The notes under the pieces: model-generated | Databases searched by the model: none | The model's input: only the letters and a program-made list of their open reading frames with translations | Told to the model about the DNA's origin: nothing | In this document: one piece after another, positions 15,501 through 24,881 of the stretch | Position numbering within the stretch: the first letter of the stretch is position 1 | Layout: the number at the start of each line of letters is the position of its first letter | Program-made: the position numbers and the translations under genes | From: an uncultured Prevotella sp. | GTDB taxonomy: Bacteria; Bacteroidota; Bacteroidia; Bacteroidales; Bacteroidaceae | Reading direction: 5' to 3' | Length of the DNA stretch: 33,101 nt | Assembly: GCA_945830345.1 (NCBI GenBank) | Contig: CALZYS010000015.1 | Coordinates: 1-33,101 of the forward strand

Positions 15501-18500
15501 ATGAAAGACGATAATATAAAGAAAGTATTGCTCCTTGGTTCTGGAGCATTGAAGATAGGCGAGGCTGGCGAGTTTGATTACTCTGGTTCACAGGCTCTCA
15601 AGGCTCTTCGTGAGGAAGGTGTAGAGACCGTGCTCATCAATCCTAACATCGCCACAGTGCAGACATCCGAAGGAGTGGCCGACCAGATATACTTCCTCCC
15701 CGTGCAGCCTTATTTCGTGGAGCGTGTCATCCAGAAAGAGCGTCCCGACGGCATTCTGCTTGCATTCGGTGGACAGACCGCCCTCAACTGCGGTGTGGAA
15801 CTTTATCGCAGTGGTATACTCGAAAAATATGGCGTGAAGGTGCTTGGAACTCCTGTTCAGGCAATCATGGACACTGAGGACCGCGAACTGTTCGTTGAGA
15901 AACTCAACGAGATTGACGTGAAGACCATAAAGAGTGAGGCCTGCGAAACGATCGAACAGGCACGTCGTGCTGCTGCCGAATTGGGTTATCCTGTCATACT
16001 GCGTGCAGCTTACGCCCTCGGTGGACTTGGTTCGGGATTCTGCAACAATGAGCAGGAACTCGACAAACTTGCCGAGAAGGCTTTCTCGTTCTCTCCCCAG
16101 GTGCTCGTTGAGAAGAGTCTTAAGGGATGGAAGGAGATAGAATATGAGGTTGTGCGCGACAAGTATGACAACTGTATCACGGTTTGTAACATGGAGAATT
16201 TCGATCCGCTCGGTATTCACACGGGTGAGAGTATCGTAATTGCTCCATCGCAGACACTCACCAACAGTGAGTATCACAAACTTCGCGCGTTGTCTATCAA
16301 GATTGTGCGTCACATCGGTATTGTGGGAGAGTGCAACGTGCAATATGCCTTTGACCCTAAGAGCGAGGATTACCGCGTGATTGAGGTGAATGCACGCTTG
16401 AGCCGTTCTTCTGCATTAGCCTCAAAAGCAACAGGTTATCCTCTTGCGTTTGTTGCGGCTAAATTGGGTATGGGCTATGGTTTGTTCGAATTGAAGAACT
16501 CCGTCACCAAGACTACTTCGGCATTCTTCGAACCAGCTCTCGACTATGTAGTATGTAAGATACCACGCTGGGACCTCTCCAAGTTCCGTGGTGTTGACAA
16601 GGAACTCGGTTCGTCGATGAAGTCGGTGGGCGAGGTGATGGCTATCGGTCGCAACTTCGAGGAGGCTATCCAAAAGGGATTACGCATGATAGGTCAGGGA
16701 ATGCACGGCTTTGTCGAGAACAAGGAGTTGCAGATACCCGATATCGATGCGGCACTGCGCGAGCCAACCGACAAGCGCGTGTTCATAATCTCCAAGGCAA
16801 TGCATGCCGGCTATACTATCGACCAGATACATGAGCTTACCAAGATTGACAAGTGGTTCCTCGAAAAACTGCAACATATCATCGACATTGACGAGCGCCT
16901 TAAGGCTGTGGGCAATGTGAACAACCTGCGCAAGGACCTCCTGCAGGAGGCAAAGGTATATGGATTCACCGACTTCCAGATTGCTCGTGCCGTGGGTCTT
17001 GAGACCGAGCTCAAGAGTATGAGTAAGGCAGGACTAGTGGTGCGCACATTACGCAAGAACTACGGCATTCTGCCTGTGGTGAAGCAGATTGACACACTTG
17101 CTGCCGAATATCCAGCTCAGACTAATTACCTATATGTGACATACGCAGGTGTGGCGAGTGATATCCATTTCGAGAACGACAAGAAGTCAATCATCGTACT
17201 CGGTTCGGGTGCATATCGCATCGGCTCTTCCGTAGAATTTGACTGGTGTGGCGTGCAGGCTCTTAACACCATTCGCAAGGAGGGCTATCGCTCGGTTATG
17301 ATCAACTATAATCCCGAGACTGTATCTACCGACTATGATATGTGCGATCGTCTGTATTTCGACGAACTCACATTCGAGCGTGTTATGGACATCATAGAAC
17401 TAGAGAATCCGTCGGGTGTCATAGTCAGCACAGGTGGACAGATTCCCAATAACCTCGCCATGCGCCTTGACGAGCAGCATGTGCCAATCCTCGGTACATC
17501 AGCCAAGGACATCGACAATGCCGAGGACCGTGCCAAGTTCTCGTCGATGCTCTCACGCAACGGTATCGACCAACCGGCATGGAGTGCGCTTACGTCTATG
17601 GACGACATCAACAAGTTTATAGAAGAGGTGGGATTCCCCGTTCTCGTGCGTCCGTCATACGTACTCTCGGGTGCTGCCATGAATGTTTGTTCCAATCAGG
17701 AGGAACTTGAGAAATTCCTCAAACTTGCAGCCAACGTCAGTGAGGATCACCCTGTGGTTGTCAGTCAGTTTATTGAGCATGCCAAGGAGGTGGAGATGGA
17801 TGCCGTTGCACGCAATGGTGAGATTATAGCTTATGCCATATCCGAGCATATCGAGTTTGCCGGTGTTCATTCAGGTGACGCCACTATCCAGTTCCCGCCA
17901 CAGAAGTTGTATTGCGAGACAGTGCGCCGCATTAAGCGCGTGAGCAAGAAGATAGCCGAGGAGCTCCATATCAGCGGTCCGTTTAATATCCAGTTCCTTG
18001 CTCGCGACAATGATATCAAGGTCATTGAGTGTAATCTCCGTGCCTCACGTTCATTCCCGTTCGTTAGTAAGGTGTTGAAGATAAACCTTATAGAACTTGC
18101 CACAAAGGTTATGCTTGGATTGCCTGTCGAGAAACCTCACAAGAATCTCTTCGACCTCGACTATGTAGGAATAAAGGCGAGTCAGTTCTCGTTCAACCGT
18201 CTGCAGAAAGCCGACCCTGTGCTTGGTGTCGATATGGCATCAACGGGTGAGGTGGGTTGTCTTGGCGACAACACCTCCACAGCCCTGCTCAAGTCGATGC
18301 TCAGTGTAGGTCATCGCATACCCGAGAAGACAATCCTTCTTTCCACTGGTAGTGCCAAGCAGAAGGCTGAGATGCTCGATGCCGCCAAAACCTTGGTTGA
18401 GCACGGATATAAGCTCTATGCCACAGGCGGTACGTCGAGGTATCTCACAGAAAACGGTATTGACAACGAACTTGTGTATTGGCCATCCGAGGACGGTAAG

Positions 18501-18728
18501 CCACAGGCTATCGACATGCTTCACAACCACGAGATTGACATGGTGGTGAACATCCCGAAGAACCTCACTGCAGGCGAGCTCACCAATGGCTACAAGATAC
18601 GTCGTGCAGCCATCGACCTCAATGTGCCGCTTATCACCAACAGTCGCCTTGCGTCGGCTTTCATCAATGCCTTCTGCAATGTCAAGATGGATGACATCGG
18701 TATCAAGAGTTGGAGTGAGTATAAATAA
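15501..18728 (+). CDS. carB: carbamoyl-phosphate synthase large subunit
   Basis: Makes carbamoyl phosphate from bicarbonate, ATP and ammonia tunnelled from CarA. The 1075-residue length is full. Two homologous halves are visible, each opening with a glycine-rich segment (KKVLLLGSGALKIGEAGEFD near residue 7; IIVLGSGAYRIGSSVEFDWC near 566), each with an ATP-grasp domain. An oligomerisation region lies between them, and the C-terminal MGS-like allosteric domain starts near 945 (ILLSTGSAKQKAEMLD; YKLYATGGTSRYL). It is last in the glmS-purF-carA-carB run and is followed by a strong terminator. Confidence 0.98.
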   Translation: MKDDNIKKVLLLGSGALKIGEAGEFDYSGSQALKALREEGVETVLINPNIATVQTSEGVADQIYFLPVQPYFVERVIQKERPDGILLAFGGQTALNCGVELYRSGILEKYGVKVLGTPVQAIMDTEDRELFVEKLNEIDVKTIKSEACETIEQARRAAAELGYPVILRAAYALGGLGSGFCNNEQELDKLAEKAFSFSPQVLVEKSLKGWKEIEYEVVRDKYDNCITVCNMENFDPLGIHTGESIVIAPSQTLTNSEYHKLRALSIKIVRHIGIVGECNVQYAFDPKSEDYRVIEVNARLSRSSALASKATGYPLAFVAAKLGMGYGLFELKNSVTKTTSAFFEPALDYVVCKIPRWDLSKFRGVDKELGSSMKSVGEVMAIGRNFEEAIQKGLRMIGQGMHGFVENKELQIPDIDAALREPTDKRVFIISKAMHAGYTIDQIHELTKIDKWFLEKLQHIIDIDERLKAVGNVNNLRKDLLQEAKVYGFTDFQIARAVGLETELKSMSKAGLVVRTLRKNYGILPVVKQIDTLAAEYPAQTNYLYVTYAGVASDIHFENDKKSIIVLGSGAYRIGSSVEFDWCGVQALNTIRKEGYRSVMINYNPETVSTDYDMCDRLYFDELTFERVMDIIELENPSGVIVSTGGQIPNNLAMRLDEQHVPILGTSAKDIDNAEDRAKFSSMLSRNGIDQPAWSALTSMDDINKFIEEVGFPVLVRPSYVLSGAAMNVCSNQEELEKFLKLAANVSEDHPVVVSQFIEHAKEVEMDAVARNGEIIAYAISEHIEFAGVHSGDATIQFPPQKLYCETVRRIKRVSKKIAEELHISGPFNIQFLARDNDIKVIECNLRASRSFPFVSKVLKINLIELATKVMLGLPVEKPHKNLFDLDYVGIKASQFSFNRLQKADPVLGVDMASTGEVGCLGDNTSTALLKSMLSVGHRIPEKTILLSTGSAKQKAEMLDAAKTLVEHGYKLYATGGTSRYLTENGIDNELVYWPSEDGKPQAIDMLHNHEIDMVVNIPKNLTAGELTNGYKIRRAAIDLNVPLITNSRLASAFINAFCNVKMDDIGIKSWSEYK

Positions 18729-18741
18729 GTATGTGATACAA

Positions 18742-18785
18742 AATAAGAAAAGGGGCGGTCATTGTTGACTGCCCCTTTTCTTATT
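18742..18785. terminator. bidirectional terminator between carB and the DEAD-box helicase
   Basis: AATAAGAAAAGGGGC (18742-18756) pairs perfectly with GCCCCTTTTCTTATT (18771-18785). A G.U pair and GTC/GAC extend it to a 19-bp stem with a 6-nt loop. A/T-rich flanks on both sides suit both directions. The helicase stop codon (18761-18759) lies within the hairpin. Confidence 0.9.
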
Positions 18786-20027
18786 ATTCTGCTTCTTGTT
18801 ATTATGTTTGTTTACCGGTCGCTTGCCCCGGCGCCTATGTCCGCCTCCTCGTGGACCCTTGCGACGTTCGGTCGACTTATATTCGGGAGCGTCACCAAGA
18901 CCGTCGGGTAGGGGAGTCTTCGGCACTTCCTTATCAAGGAAATGCTCTATCTGCTGGAAACGTCGTATGTCGTCGGGATTGACAAGGGTGATGGCAACAC
19001 CGTCGCGATCGGCACGTGCAGTACGACCGATACGATGCACATAATCCTCGGCATCATGAGGCACGTCGTAGTTGATCACCATACGTATGTCGTCGATGTC
19101 TATGCCTCGGGCTACGATGTCAGTGGCCACAAGAACATCCTTTTGTCCGCTCTTGAACTTATACATCACCTCGTCGCGCTCCTGCTGTGTTAGGTCGCTG
19201 TGCATCGAACAGCAGTTGACCTTCATCCTTTGTAGTTCGCGGTTTATCTCCTTCACCCTCTCTTTCTTGCCCGAGAAGATGATGATGCGCTTTTGCTCCT
19301 CGGTATTGAAGATATTACGGAGGATGGGGAGTTTTTGAGTGTCGTAGCATACGTAGGCCGACTGTTGGATTTTCTCTGCCGGCTTACTTACTGCAATCTT
19401 CACCTCTACGGGTTTGTAGAGGATGTGGCGTGCGAGAGTCTGAATCTTGTCGGGCATGGTGGCAGAGAACATGATAGTCTGTCGGTTCTCGGGCAATCCC
19501 TTGACAATAGTCATGATATCATCATAAAATCCCATGTCGAGCATGCGGTCAGCCTCGTCGAGGACGAAGAAACTGACACGGCTAAGATCGACGTTGCCCA
19601 TGCGGATATGACTCAAAAGACGTCCCGGGGTGGCTATCACCACATCTGCTCCCATGCGCAGGCTTCGCATCTCCTGATCGTAGCGAGTTCCGTCGTTACC
19701 GCCATACACAGCTACACTGCTAATGCCGTCGAGATAATAGCCGAAGCCCTGCATTGCCTGGTCAATCTGCTGTGCCAGTTCGCGTGTGGGCGACATGATG
19801 ATGCAGTTGATGGCATCCTTAGGATAGTCGTCCTCGTCGAGCATGCTGAGGATAGGCAGCAGGTATGCCGCCGTCTTTCCTGTACCGGTTTGTGCCACTC
19901 CCATCACATCGTGATAGTCAAGAATCTCTGGTATGCACTTCTCCTGTATCGGAGTACATTCCTCGAAGCGCATGTCATAAAGTGCGTCGAGGATATTGTC
20001 GTTTAAATATGTTTCTTCAAATCTCAC
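18759..20027 (-). CDS. DEAD-box RNA helicase (RhlE-like)
   Basis: ATP-dependent RNA helicase of 422 residues. The core motifs are complete: Q motif (CTPIQEKCIP, about 24-33), Walker A AQTGTGKT (45-52), PTRELAQQ, VIATPGRL, DEAD in VLDEADRMLDMGF, SAT in MFSATMP, and the second RecA domain with VATDIVARGIDIDDI and HRIGRTAR. A basic tail of about 50 residues (RRKGPRGGGHRRRGKRP, then Asn/Lys-rich) is typical of RNA-binding extensions. The start is GTG at 20027-20025: the frame is closed by a stop just upstream, and MRFEETYLND matches the family opening. It lies 32 bp downstream of the permease gene and may be the last gene of the lon-tgt-permease unit. Confidence 0.96.
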   Translation of the reverse strand: MRFEETYLNDNILDALYDMRFEECTPIQEKCIPEILDYHDVMGVAQTGTGKTAAYLLPILSMLDEDDYPKDAINCIIMSPTRELAQQIDQAMQGFGYYLDGISSVAVYGGNDGTRYDQEMRSLRMGADVVIATPGRLLSHIRMGNVDLSRVSFFVLDEADRMLDMGFYDDIMTIVKGLPENRQTIMFSATMPDKIQTLARHILYKPVEVKIAVSKPAEKIQQSAYVCYDTQKLPILRNIFNTEEQKRIIIFSGKKERVKEINRELQRMKVNCCSMHSDLTQQERDEVMYKFKSGQKDVLVATDIVARGIDIDDIRMVINYDVPHDAEDYVHRIGRTARADRDGVAITLVNPDDIRRFQQIEHFLDKEVPKTPLPDGLGDAPEYKSTERRKGPRGGGHRRRGKRPVNKHNNKKQNNKKRGSQQ

Positions 20028-20028
20028 T

Positions 20029-20052
20029 CTTTAATCCTTTAATTCTTTAATC
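20029..20052 (-). repeat. 8-bp tandem array between the permease and helicase genes
   Basis: On the minus strand, GATTAAAG, AATTAAAG and GATTAAAG are three adjoining 8-bp units. Each holds a TAA; relative to the permease stop these fall in all three frames. The same AATTAAAG unit occurs twice before yebC and once before yhcH. As it directly precedes the helicase GTG, it may equally be an A-rich translation-initiation region. Confidence 0.75.
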
Positions 20053-20059
20053 GACTTTG

Positions 20060-21232
20060 TCAATTCGGTGCTTTGCGATAGCATAGGTATGCTATGCCGA
20101 AATACAATATATTTGGTATCCATGCTGCGAGCATGGGCGGGGTATTGGCGTTGATGGCAAAGGTGGCGCAGACGGTCTGCAACAAGATATATGTAAAACT
20201 AAGTGCCAGACCAGTTCCGAGATATACTCCCATACCACCCTTACGCTTGCGCGAACTGAGACTCACGCCGATGACAGTTAGGATGAACGAGGCAAAACAT
20301 GAGGCTATACGCTTATGATATTCAACCTCATATTGCACAACATTACTCGAACCTCTCTCCTGTTGCTTAGAGATATAGCGCAACAGCTCGGGACTGGTGA
20401 ATGTTTCTTGCTGACCCTTGCTGAATACAAGGTCCATGGGCTCCATCATAATCACAGTATCCTTCTCCATTCCCGACGTGATTTTCTCACGCATTCCTCG
20501 TAGGTCGCGAGTCTTATAGTTGACCATCTTCCAGTGATAGCGCGAATCGCTGATGGTATCGTACTTCACGACATTAGCGGTGGTGTGGAGTATGAGTTTC
20601 TTTTTCTCAAACTTATCGAGTGAGAATCCGTAGCCCGTTTTGGTTTTGTCGTCATATTGGGATATATAGGCGATGACACCCTTGCCCACCTGCAATTGCA
20701 CATTCTGTGCCGATGTCACCTTTTTGTTGTTCTTGTATAGCGACTCAAAGTCGTGACGCACTACGGTTCCCTTAGGGATTACATAGGCACCGAGATAGAA
20801 GTTGAGAAGGGATATGAGTGCCGCGGATATCATATAGGGGCGCAACAGTCGCTTGAAACTCATTCCGCTTGCCAACATTGCTATTATCTCGGAGTTGCCT
20901 GCCAATTTAGAGGTGAAGAAGATTACGGCAATGAAGACGAACAACGGACTGAACAGGTTGGCAAAATAAGGTACAAAATTGGCGTAGTAGTCGAATACAA
21001 TAGCACGCAGAGGGGCATGATATGACGTAAACTTAGCCAAGTTCTCGTTAATGTCGAAGACAATGGAAATAGAGATGATAAGGGCAATAGAATAGAAATA
21101 TGTACCGATAAACTTTGTGATGATATACCGGTCAATGCGCTTGATGAATATCAGCTTATGCAGAAATCCCAACTTATGTGTGAATTTCAGTTTGCTGAAT
21201 ACATTCAATCTCTTTCTTATTTTCTCTTTCAT
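20060..21232 (-). CDS. LptF/LptG-family permease (YjgP/YjgQ)
   Basis: Membrane subunit of the LPS export ABC transporter family, which with LptB2 extracts LPS from the inner membrane. The 390-residue protein has the family layout: after a basic N-terminus of about 30 residues, RIDRYIITKFIGTYFYSIAL begins the first of three N-terminal helices (PYFANLFSPLFVFIAVIFF; GNSEIIAMLASGMSFKRLLRP), then a periplasmic beta-jellyroll domain at about 155-290, then three C-terminal helices. The EIIAMLASGMS segment is the coupling helix region typical of LptF/G. Its ATG overlaps the tgt stop by 4 nt. Whether it is LptF or LptG is not clear. Confidence 0.93.
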   Translation of the reverse strand: MKEKIRKRLNVFSKLKFTHKLGFLHKLIFIKRIDRYIITKFIGTYFYSIALIISISIVFDINENLAKFTSYHAPLRAIVFDYYANFVPYFANLFSPLFVFIAVIFFTSKLAGNSEIIAMLASGMSFKRLLRPYMISAALISLLNFYLGAYVIPKGTVVRHDFESLYKNNKKVTSAQNVQLQVGKGVIAYISQYDDKTKTGYGFSLDKFEKKKLILHTTANVVKYDTISDSRYHWKMVNYKTRDLRGMREKITSGMEKDTVIMMEPMDLVFSKGQQETFTSPELLRYISKQQERGSSNVVQYEVEYHKRIASCFASFILTVIGVSLSSRKRKGGMGVYLGTGLALSFTYILLQTVCATFAINANTPPMLAAWIPNILYFGIAYLCYRKAPN

Positions 21233-22356
21233 ATTCTACGTCCTAAGTTGTCTATGACACTACGCTTCCATTCCACAAAGTCACCATTAATTATATGTTC
21301 GCGCGCATCGGTGACAAGTCTCAGATAGAAGGCAAGGTTATGTATGCTCGCTATCTGGAGGGCAAGAAGTTCCTGAGCCTTGAACAGATGGTGGAGATAA
21401 GCCTTGGTATAAACACGGTCGGTCTCACATCCTGTAGGGTCGATGGGACTGAAGTCATATTCCCACTTCTTGTTCTTCATGTTCATTGTACCATCATAAG
21501 TGAAGAGCATGGCATTTCGACCATTGCGTGTGGGCATGACACAGTCGAACATATCCACTCCGCGCTCAATGGCCTCAAGCAGATTTTGCGGTGTTCCCAC
21601 ACCCATGAGATAGCGAGGCTTATCCTTGGGCAGTATCTCATTCACCACCTCTATCATCTCGTACATCACCTCGGTTGGCTCACCCACGGCAAGTCCACCA
21701 ATGGCATTGCCCTCAGCTCCCTTGTCAGCCACATACTTTGCAGCCTCGCGACGCAGGTCTTTATATTGGCAACCCTGAACGATGGGGAAAAGCGACTGGT
21801 TATAACCATAGAGAGGTTCGGTCTCGTTGTATCGCTTGAAACAGCGGTCGAGCCATCTCTGAGTGAGACCGAGACTTTTCTTGGCATACGCATAGTCGCT
21901 GTCGCCCGGCGGACACTCGTCGAGAGCCATGATAATATCAGCACCAATGATGCGCTCAGTGTCCATCACGTTCTCGGGAGTGAAGATATGTTTTGACCCG
22001 TCGATATGCGAGCGAAACTCGCATCCCTCCTCCCTGAGCTTGCGTATGCCGGTGAGCGAGAACACCTGAAATCCGCCAGAGTCAGTGAGGATGGGGCGAT
22101 CCCAACCTCCGAAGGCATGCAGACCGCCAGCCTTGCGCAGGATGTCGAGCCCTGGACGGAGGTAGAGATGATAGGTGTTGCCGAGGATAATCTGTGCCTT
22201 CACCTGTTGGCGCAGTTCGGAGAAGTGCACACCCTTCACACTGCCGCAGGTGCCCACGGGCATGAAGATGGGGGTGAGTATTTCACCATGGTCGGTGGTT
22301 ATCACTCCCGCACGGGCGTCCGATGCATTATCCGTATGTTGCAGTTGAAATTTCAT
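21229..22356 (-). CDS. tgt: queuine/preQ1 tRNA-ribosyltransferase (TGT)
   Basis: Exchanges guanine 34 for a queuosine precursor in GUN-anticodon tRNAs. It has 375 residues with the key residues of the TIM-barrel enzyme: D92 in LTDSGGFQVFS (general base), AIGGLAVGEP (219-228), and the nucleophile D271 in FDCVMPTRNGRNA. Oddly, the zinc site is degenerate: where CxCxxC is expected there is PIDPTGCETDRVYTKAYL, with a single cysteine (C310), though the downstream histidine is kept (SIHNLAFY, H339). It sits between lon and the permease gene with 4-nt overlaps on both sides, so translation is probably coupled. Confidence 0.96.
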   Translation of the reverse strand: MKFQLQHTDNASDARAGVITTDHGEILTPIFMPVGTCGSVKGVHFSELRQQVKAQIILGNTYHLYLRPGLDILRKAGGLHAFGGWDRPILTDSGGFQVFSLTGIRKLREEGCEFRSHIDGSKHIFTPENVMDTERIIGADIIMALDECPPGDSDYAYAKKSLGLTQRWLDRCFKRYNETEPLYGYNQSLFPIVQGCQYKDLRREAAKYVADKGAEGNAIGGLAVGEPTEVMYEMIEVVNEILPKDKPRYLMGVGTPQNLLEAIERGVDMFDCVMPTRNGRNAMLFTYDGTMNMKNKKWEYDFSPIDPTGCETDRVYTKAYLHHLFKAQELLALQIASIHNLAFYLRLVTDAREHIINGDFVEWKRSVIDNLGRRI

Positions 22357-24806
22357 TTCTTTTCTTCGATTTCGTCAATATCAAATGTGAGGGCATTGTC
22401 AACCTTCTGGTTGAGCAAGGCGAAATCCCATACGTCCTGCACGTTCTCAACATAATGGAAAGAGACTCCCTTGCGATATACCTCGGGTATCTCCTCCACG
22501 TCCTTAAGATTGTCCAGGCACATGAGGATATCGGTGATACCGGCTCGCTTGGCTGCCAGTATTTTCTCCTTGATGCCACCTACGGGCAGAACCTTACCAC
22601 GCAGGGTTATTTCGCCCGTCATGGCGGTGTTACGACGCACCTTGCGCTGGGTGAGTGCCGATGCAATGGATGTGGCTATGGTGATGCCTGCCGACGGACC
22701 ATCCTTTGGTGTCGCTCCCTCGGGCACATGGATATGAATGTTCCAGTGGTCGAATATACGGTAGTCAATACCTAATGACTTATAATGAGACTTCACATAC
22801 TCCAATGCAAGCATAGCACTTTCCTTCATCACGTCACCGAGATTACCAGTGAGGGTGAGTTTTGCTCCCTTACCCTTGCTTAGGCTAGTCTCGATGAACA
22901 GTATCTCTCCGCCTACGCTCGTCCATGCCAAACCAGTGACCACACCTGCATAGGCGTTGCCCTGATAGATATCACGGTTGTAGGGCGGTTTACCAAGAAG
23001 TTCCTCGATATTGGCAGGCTTAATCTTCTCTACCGGCAGACTATTGTCCTTGGCCATAGAGTAGGCAAGCTTGCGCAGTGCCTTGTTGATCTGCTTCTCG
23101 AGTTGGCGCACGCCGCTCTCGCGGGTGTATTTTTCGATGATATATTCCAATGCAGCCTTGTTAAACGAGATGGCAGTGTCTTCAAGTCCCACATTCTCCT
23201 TCTCTTTGGGAACAAAGTGACGCTTGGCTATCTCTATCTTCTCCTCGGTGATATATCCACTGAGTTCAATGATTTCCATACGGTCGAGCAATGGCTTGGG
23301 TATGGTGTTCAGGTCGTTGGCCGTGGCTACGAACAATACTCTCGAAAGGTCGTAGTCGCAGTCGAGGTAGTTGTCGTGGAACGCCTTGTTCTGTTCAGGG
23401 TCGAGCACTTCGAGCAGAGCCGACGACGGGTCGCCGTTATGAGTGTTCTGAGTCACTTTGTCAATCTCGTCAAGGATGAACACGGGGTTTGACGAACCGG
23501 CCTTCTGCATGCCCTTGATGATACGTCCGGGCATGGCACCTATATAGGTGCGACGATGACCGCGTATCTCTGCCTCGTCGTGCAGACCTCCAAGTGACAC
23601 CCTAACATACTTGCGATTGAGGGCAGTAGCAATACTCTTGCCTAAAGATGTCTTGCCAACTCCCGGAGGACCATAAAGACAGAGGATGGGAGCCTGTGGA
23701 TTCTTCTTCAAACTCAGCACGGCTATATATTCCAATATGCGCTCCTTAGCCTTTTCCATGGCATAGTGATCGCGGTTGAGCACACGCTCCGCCCTTTGCA
23801 GGTTGATGTCGTCGATAGTATATTCTCCCCATGGCAGGTCAACAAGTGTCTGCAGATAGGAAAGCTGCACATTGTAGTCGGAACTCTGCGGATTAATCTG
23901 GTCGAGTTTCTCAAGTTCATCATTGAAAAAATCAGCCATCTCTTCCGACCATTTCTTCTGACGGGCTTTCATCTTCAATTTCTGTGCCTCGGGCGATGAC
24001 TCATATCCTCCCATCTCAGCCTGCATGTTCTTTATCTGCTGCTGGAGGAAGTATTTGCGCTGCTGCTGGTCGAGTTCGTCGTGGGTCTTCTCGCGGATGT
24101 TGTTGCGTATCTGTATGAGTTGTAGCTCACGGTCGAGATGGCGCAGCAACATGAATATGCGTTCCTTCAGTTCGTTCGTATTCAGCATCTCCAACTTCGA
24201 CTTCGTCGAGAATGGCATGTTGCTGGCGATATAATTGACGAGTAGGGTGTCGTTGTTGAGTGATTCTATCGTCATAGCACTCTCGTCGGGCATTTCCTCA
24301 TTGGCGTGGATGTATCTGAGAGTTGTCTTCTTGAGGTCTTCGCTAGCCTGCTTAAACTCCATGTCGTTGCGGTAGGTGTTCTTCTCCGGGATAGGCTCGG
24401 TAGTGGCAAAGTACATCCTGCCCAAACGCTTGAACTCCTTAATTTTAAATTTTCCGAGAGCCTGTACGATACAGGTGACAGCACCTCCCGGCATCTCTAT
24501 ACACTTCACCACACGGGCATATACACCGAGTTCAGCCATGTCGCTTTGCTCGAGTTGATCAGTATCGGTATTCACTTGGTTGACAACACCGATGATTGCC
24601 TCGTCGCGCTCGGCAACAAGCATCTGTCCGGCTGAAGGGTTTTTGCCTACAAAGATAGGGAGCATGACACCAGGGAAGAGCACAAGGTTCTTCGTGGGAA
24701 GAATGGTAATCTCCCCTTCGGGCATCTTTATCTTATTGATTAAGTCGTCGATATTGCCTTCTATTTCGGCAATCATTGATAATTTATTATTGTTCATCAT
24801 TAACAT
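22353..24806 (-). CDS. lon: ATP-dependent protease Lon
   Basis: Cytosolic AAA+ serine protease that degrades damaged and regulatory proteins. The 817-residue protein has an N-terminal substrate-binding domain ([20 protein letters not shown] near 33-52), a coiled central region (about 215-300), Walker A GPPGVGKT (379-386), Walker B FILDEIDK (443-450), sensor-2 region, and a protease domain with catalytic S705 (KDGPSAG) and K748 (GGIKEK). The first of three close ATGs (24806, 24800, 24797) is used; the choice changes only three residues. A near-perfect promoter lies just upstream, and the stop overlaps the tgt start by 4 nt. Heat-shock control is common for lon, but I see no CIRCE-like inverted repeat here. 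Confidence 0.98.
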   Translation of the reverse strand: MLMMNNNKLSMIAEIEGNIDDLINKIKMPEGEITILPTKNLVLFPGVMLPIFVGKNPSAGQMLVAERDEAIIGVVNQVNTDTDQLEQSDMAELGVYARVVKCIEMPGGAVTCIVQALGKFKIKEFKRLGRMYFATTEPIPEKNTYRNDMEFKQASEDLKKTTLRYIHANEEMPDESAMTIESLNNDTLLVNYIASNMPFSTKSKLEMLNTNELKERIFMLLRHLDRELQLIQIRNNIREKTHDELDQQQRKYFLQQQIKNMQAEMGGYESSPEAQKLKMKARQKKWSEEMADFFNDELEKLDQINPQSSDYNVQLSYLQTLVDLPWGEYTIDDINLQRAERVLNRDHYAMEKAKERILEYIAVLSLKKNPQAPILCLYGPPGVGKTSLGKSIATALNRKYVRVSLGGLHDEAEIRGHRRTYIGAMPGRIIKGMQKAGSSNPVFILDEIDKVTQNTHNGDPSSALLEVLDPEQNKAFHDNYLDCDYDLSRVLFVATANDLNTIPKPLLDRMEIIELSGYITEEKIEIAKRHFVPKEKENVGLEDTAISFNKAALEYIIEKYTRESGVRQLEKQINKALRKLAYSMAKDNSLPVEKIKPANIEELLGKPPYNRDIYQGNAYAGVVTGLAWTSVGGEILFIETSLSKGKGAKLTLTGNLGDVMKESAMLALEYVKSHYKSLGIDYRIFDHWNIHIHVPEGATPKDGPSAGITIATSIASALTQRKVRRNTAMTGEITLRGKVLPVGGIKEKILAAKRAGITDILMCLDNLKDVEEIPEVYRKGVSFHYVENVQDVWDFALLNQKVDNALTFDIDEIEEKK

Positions 24807-24833
24807 ATTCTTTCAATTATGCGTTTTGGGGTG

Positions 24834-24865
24834 CAAAGTTACACATTTTATAATAAATAGACAAA
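24834..24865 (-). promoter_or_regulatory. promoter of the lon-tgt-permease operon
   Basis: On the minus strand TTTG (24865-24862) and TAACTTTG (24841-24834) are separated by 20 bp, about 28 nt before the lon start. It lies in the 75-bp spacer after mltG. Confidence 0.85.
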
Positions 24866-24881
24866 TAATTGGGCGATAAAA

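Noticed and set aside
15588..16343. 251-codon minus-strand frame within carB
   Set aside because: Antisense shadow of a well conserved gene, with no start context or promoter.
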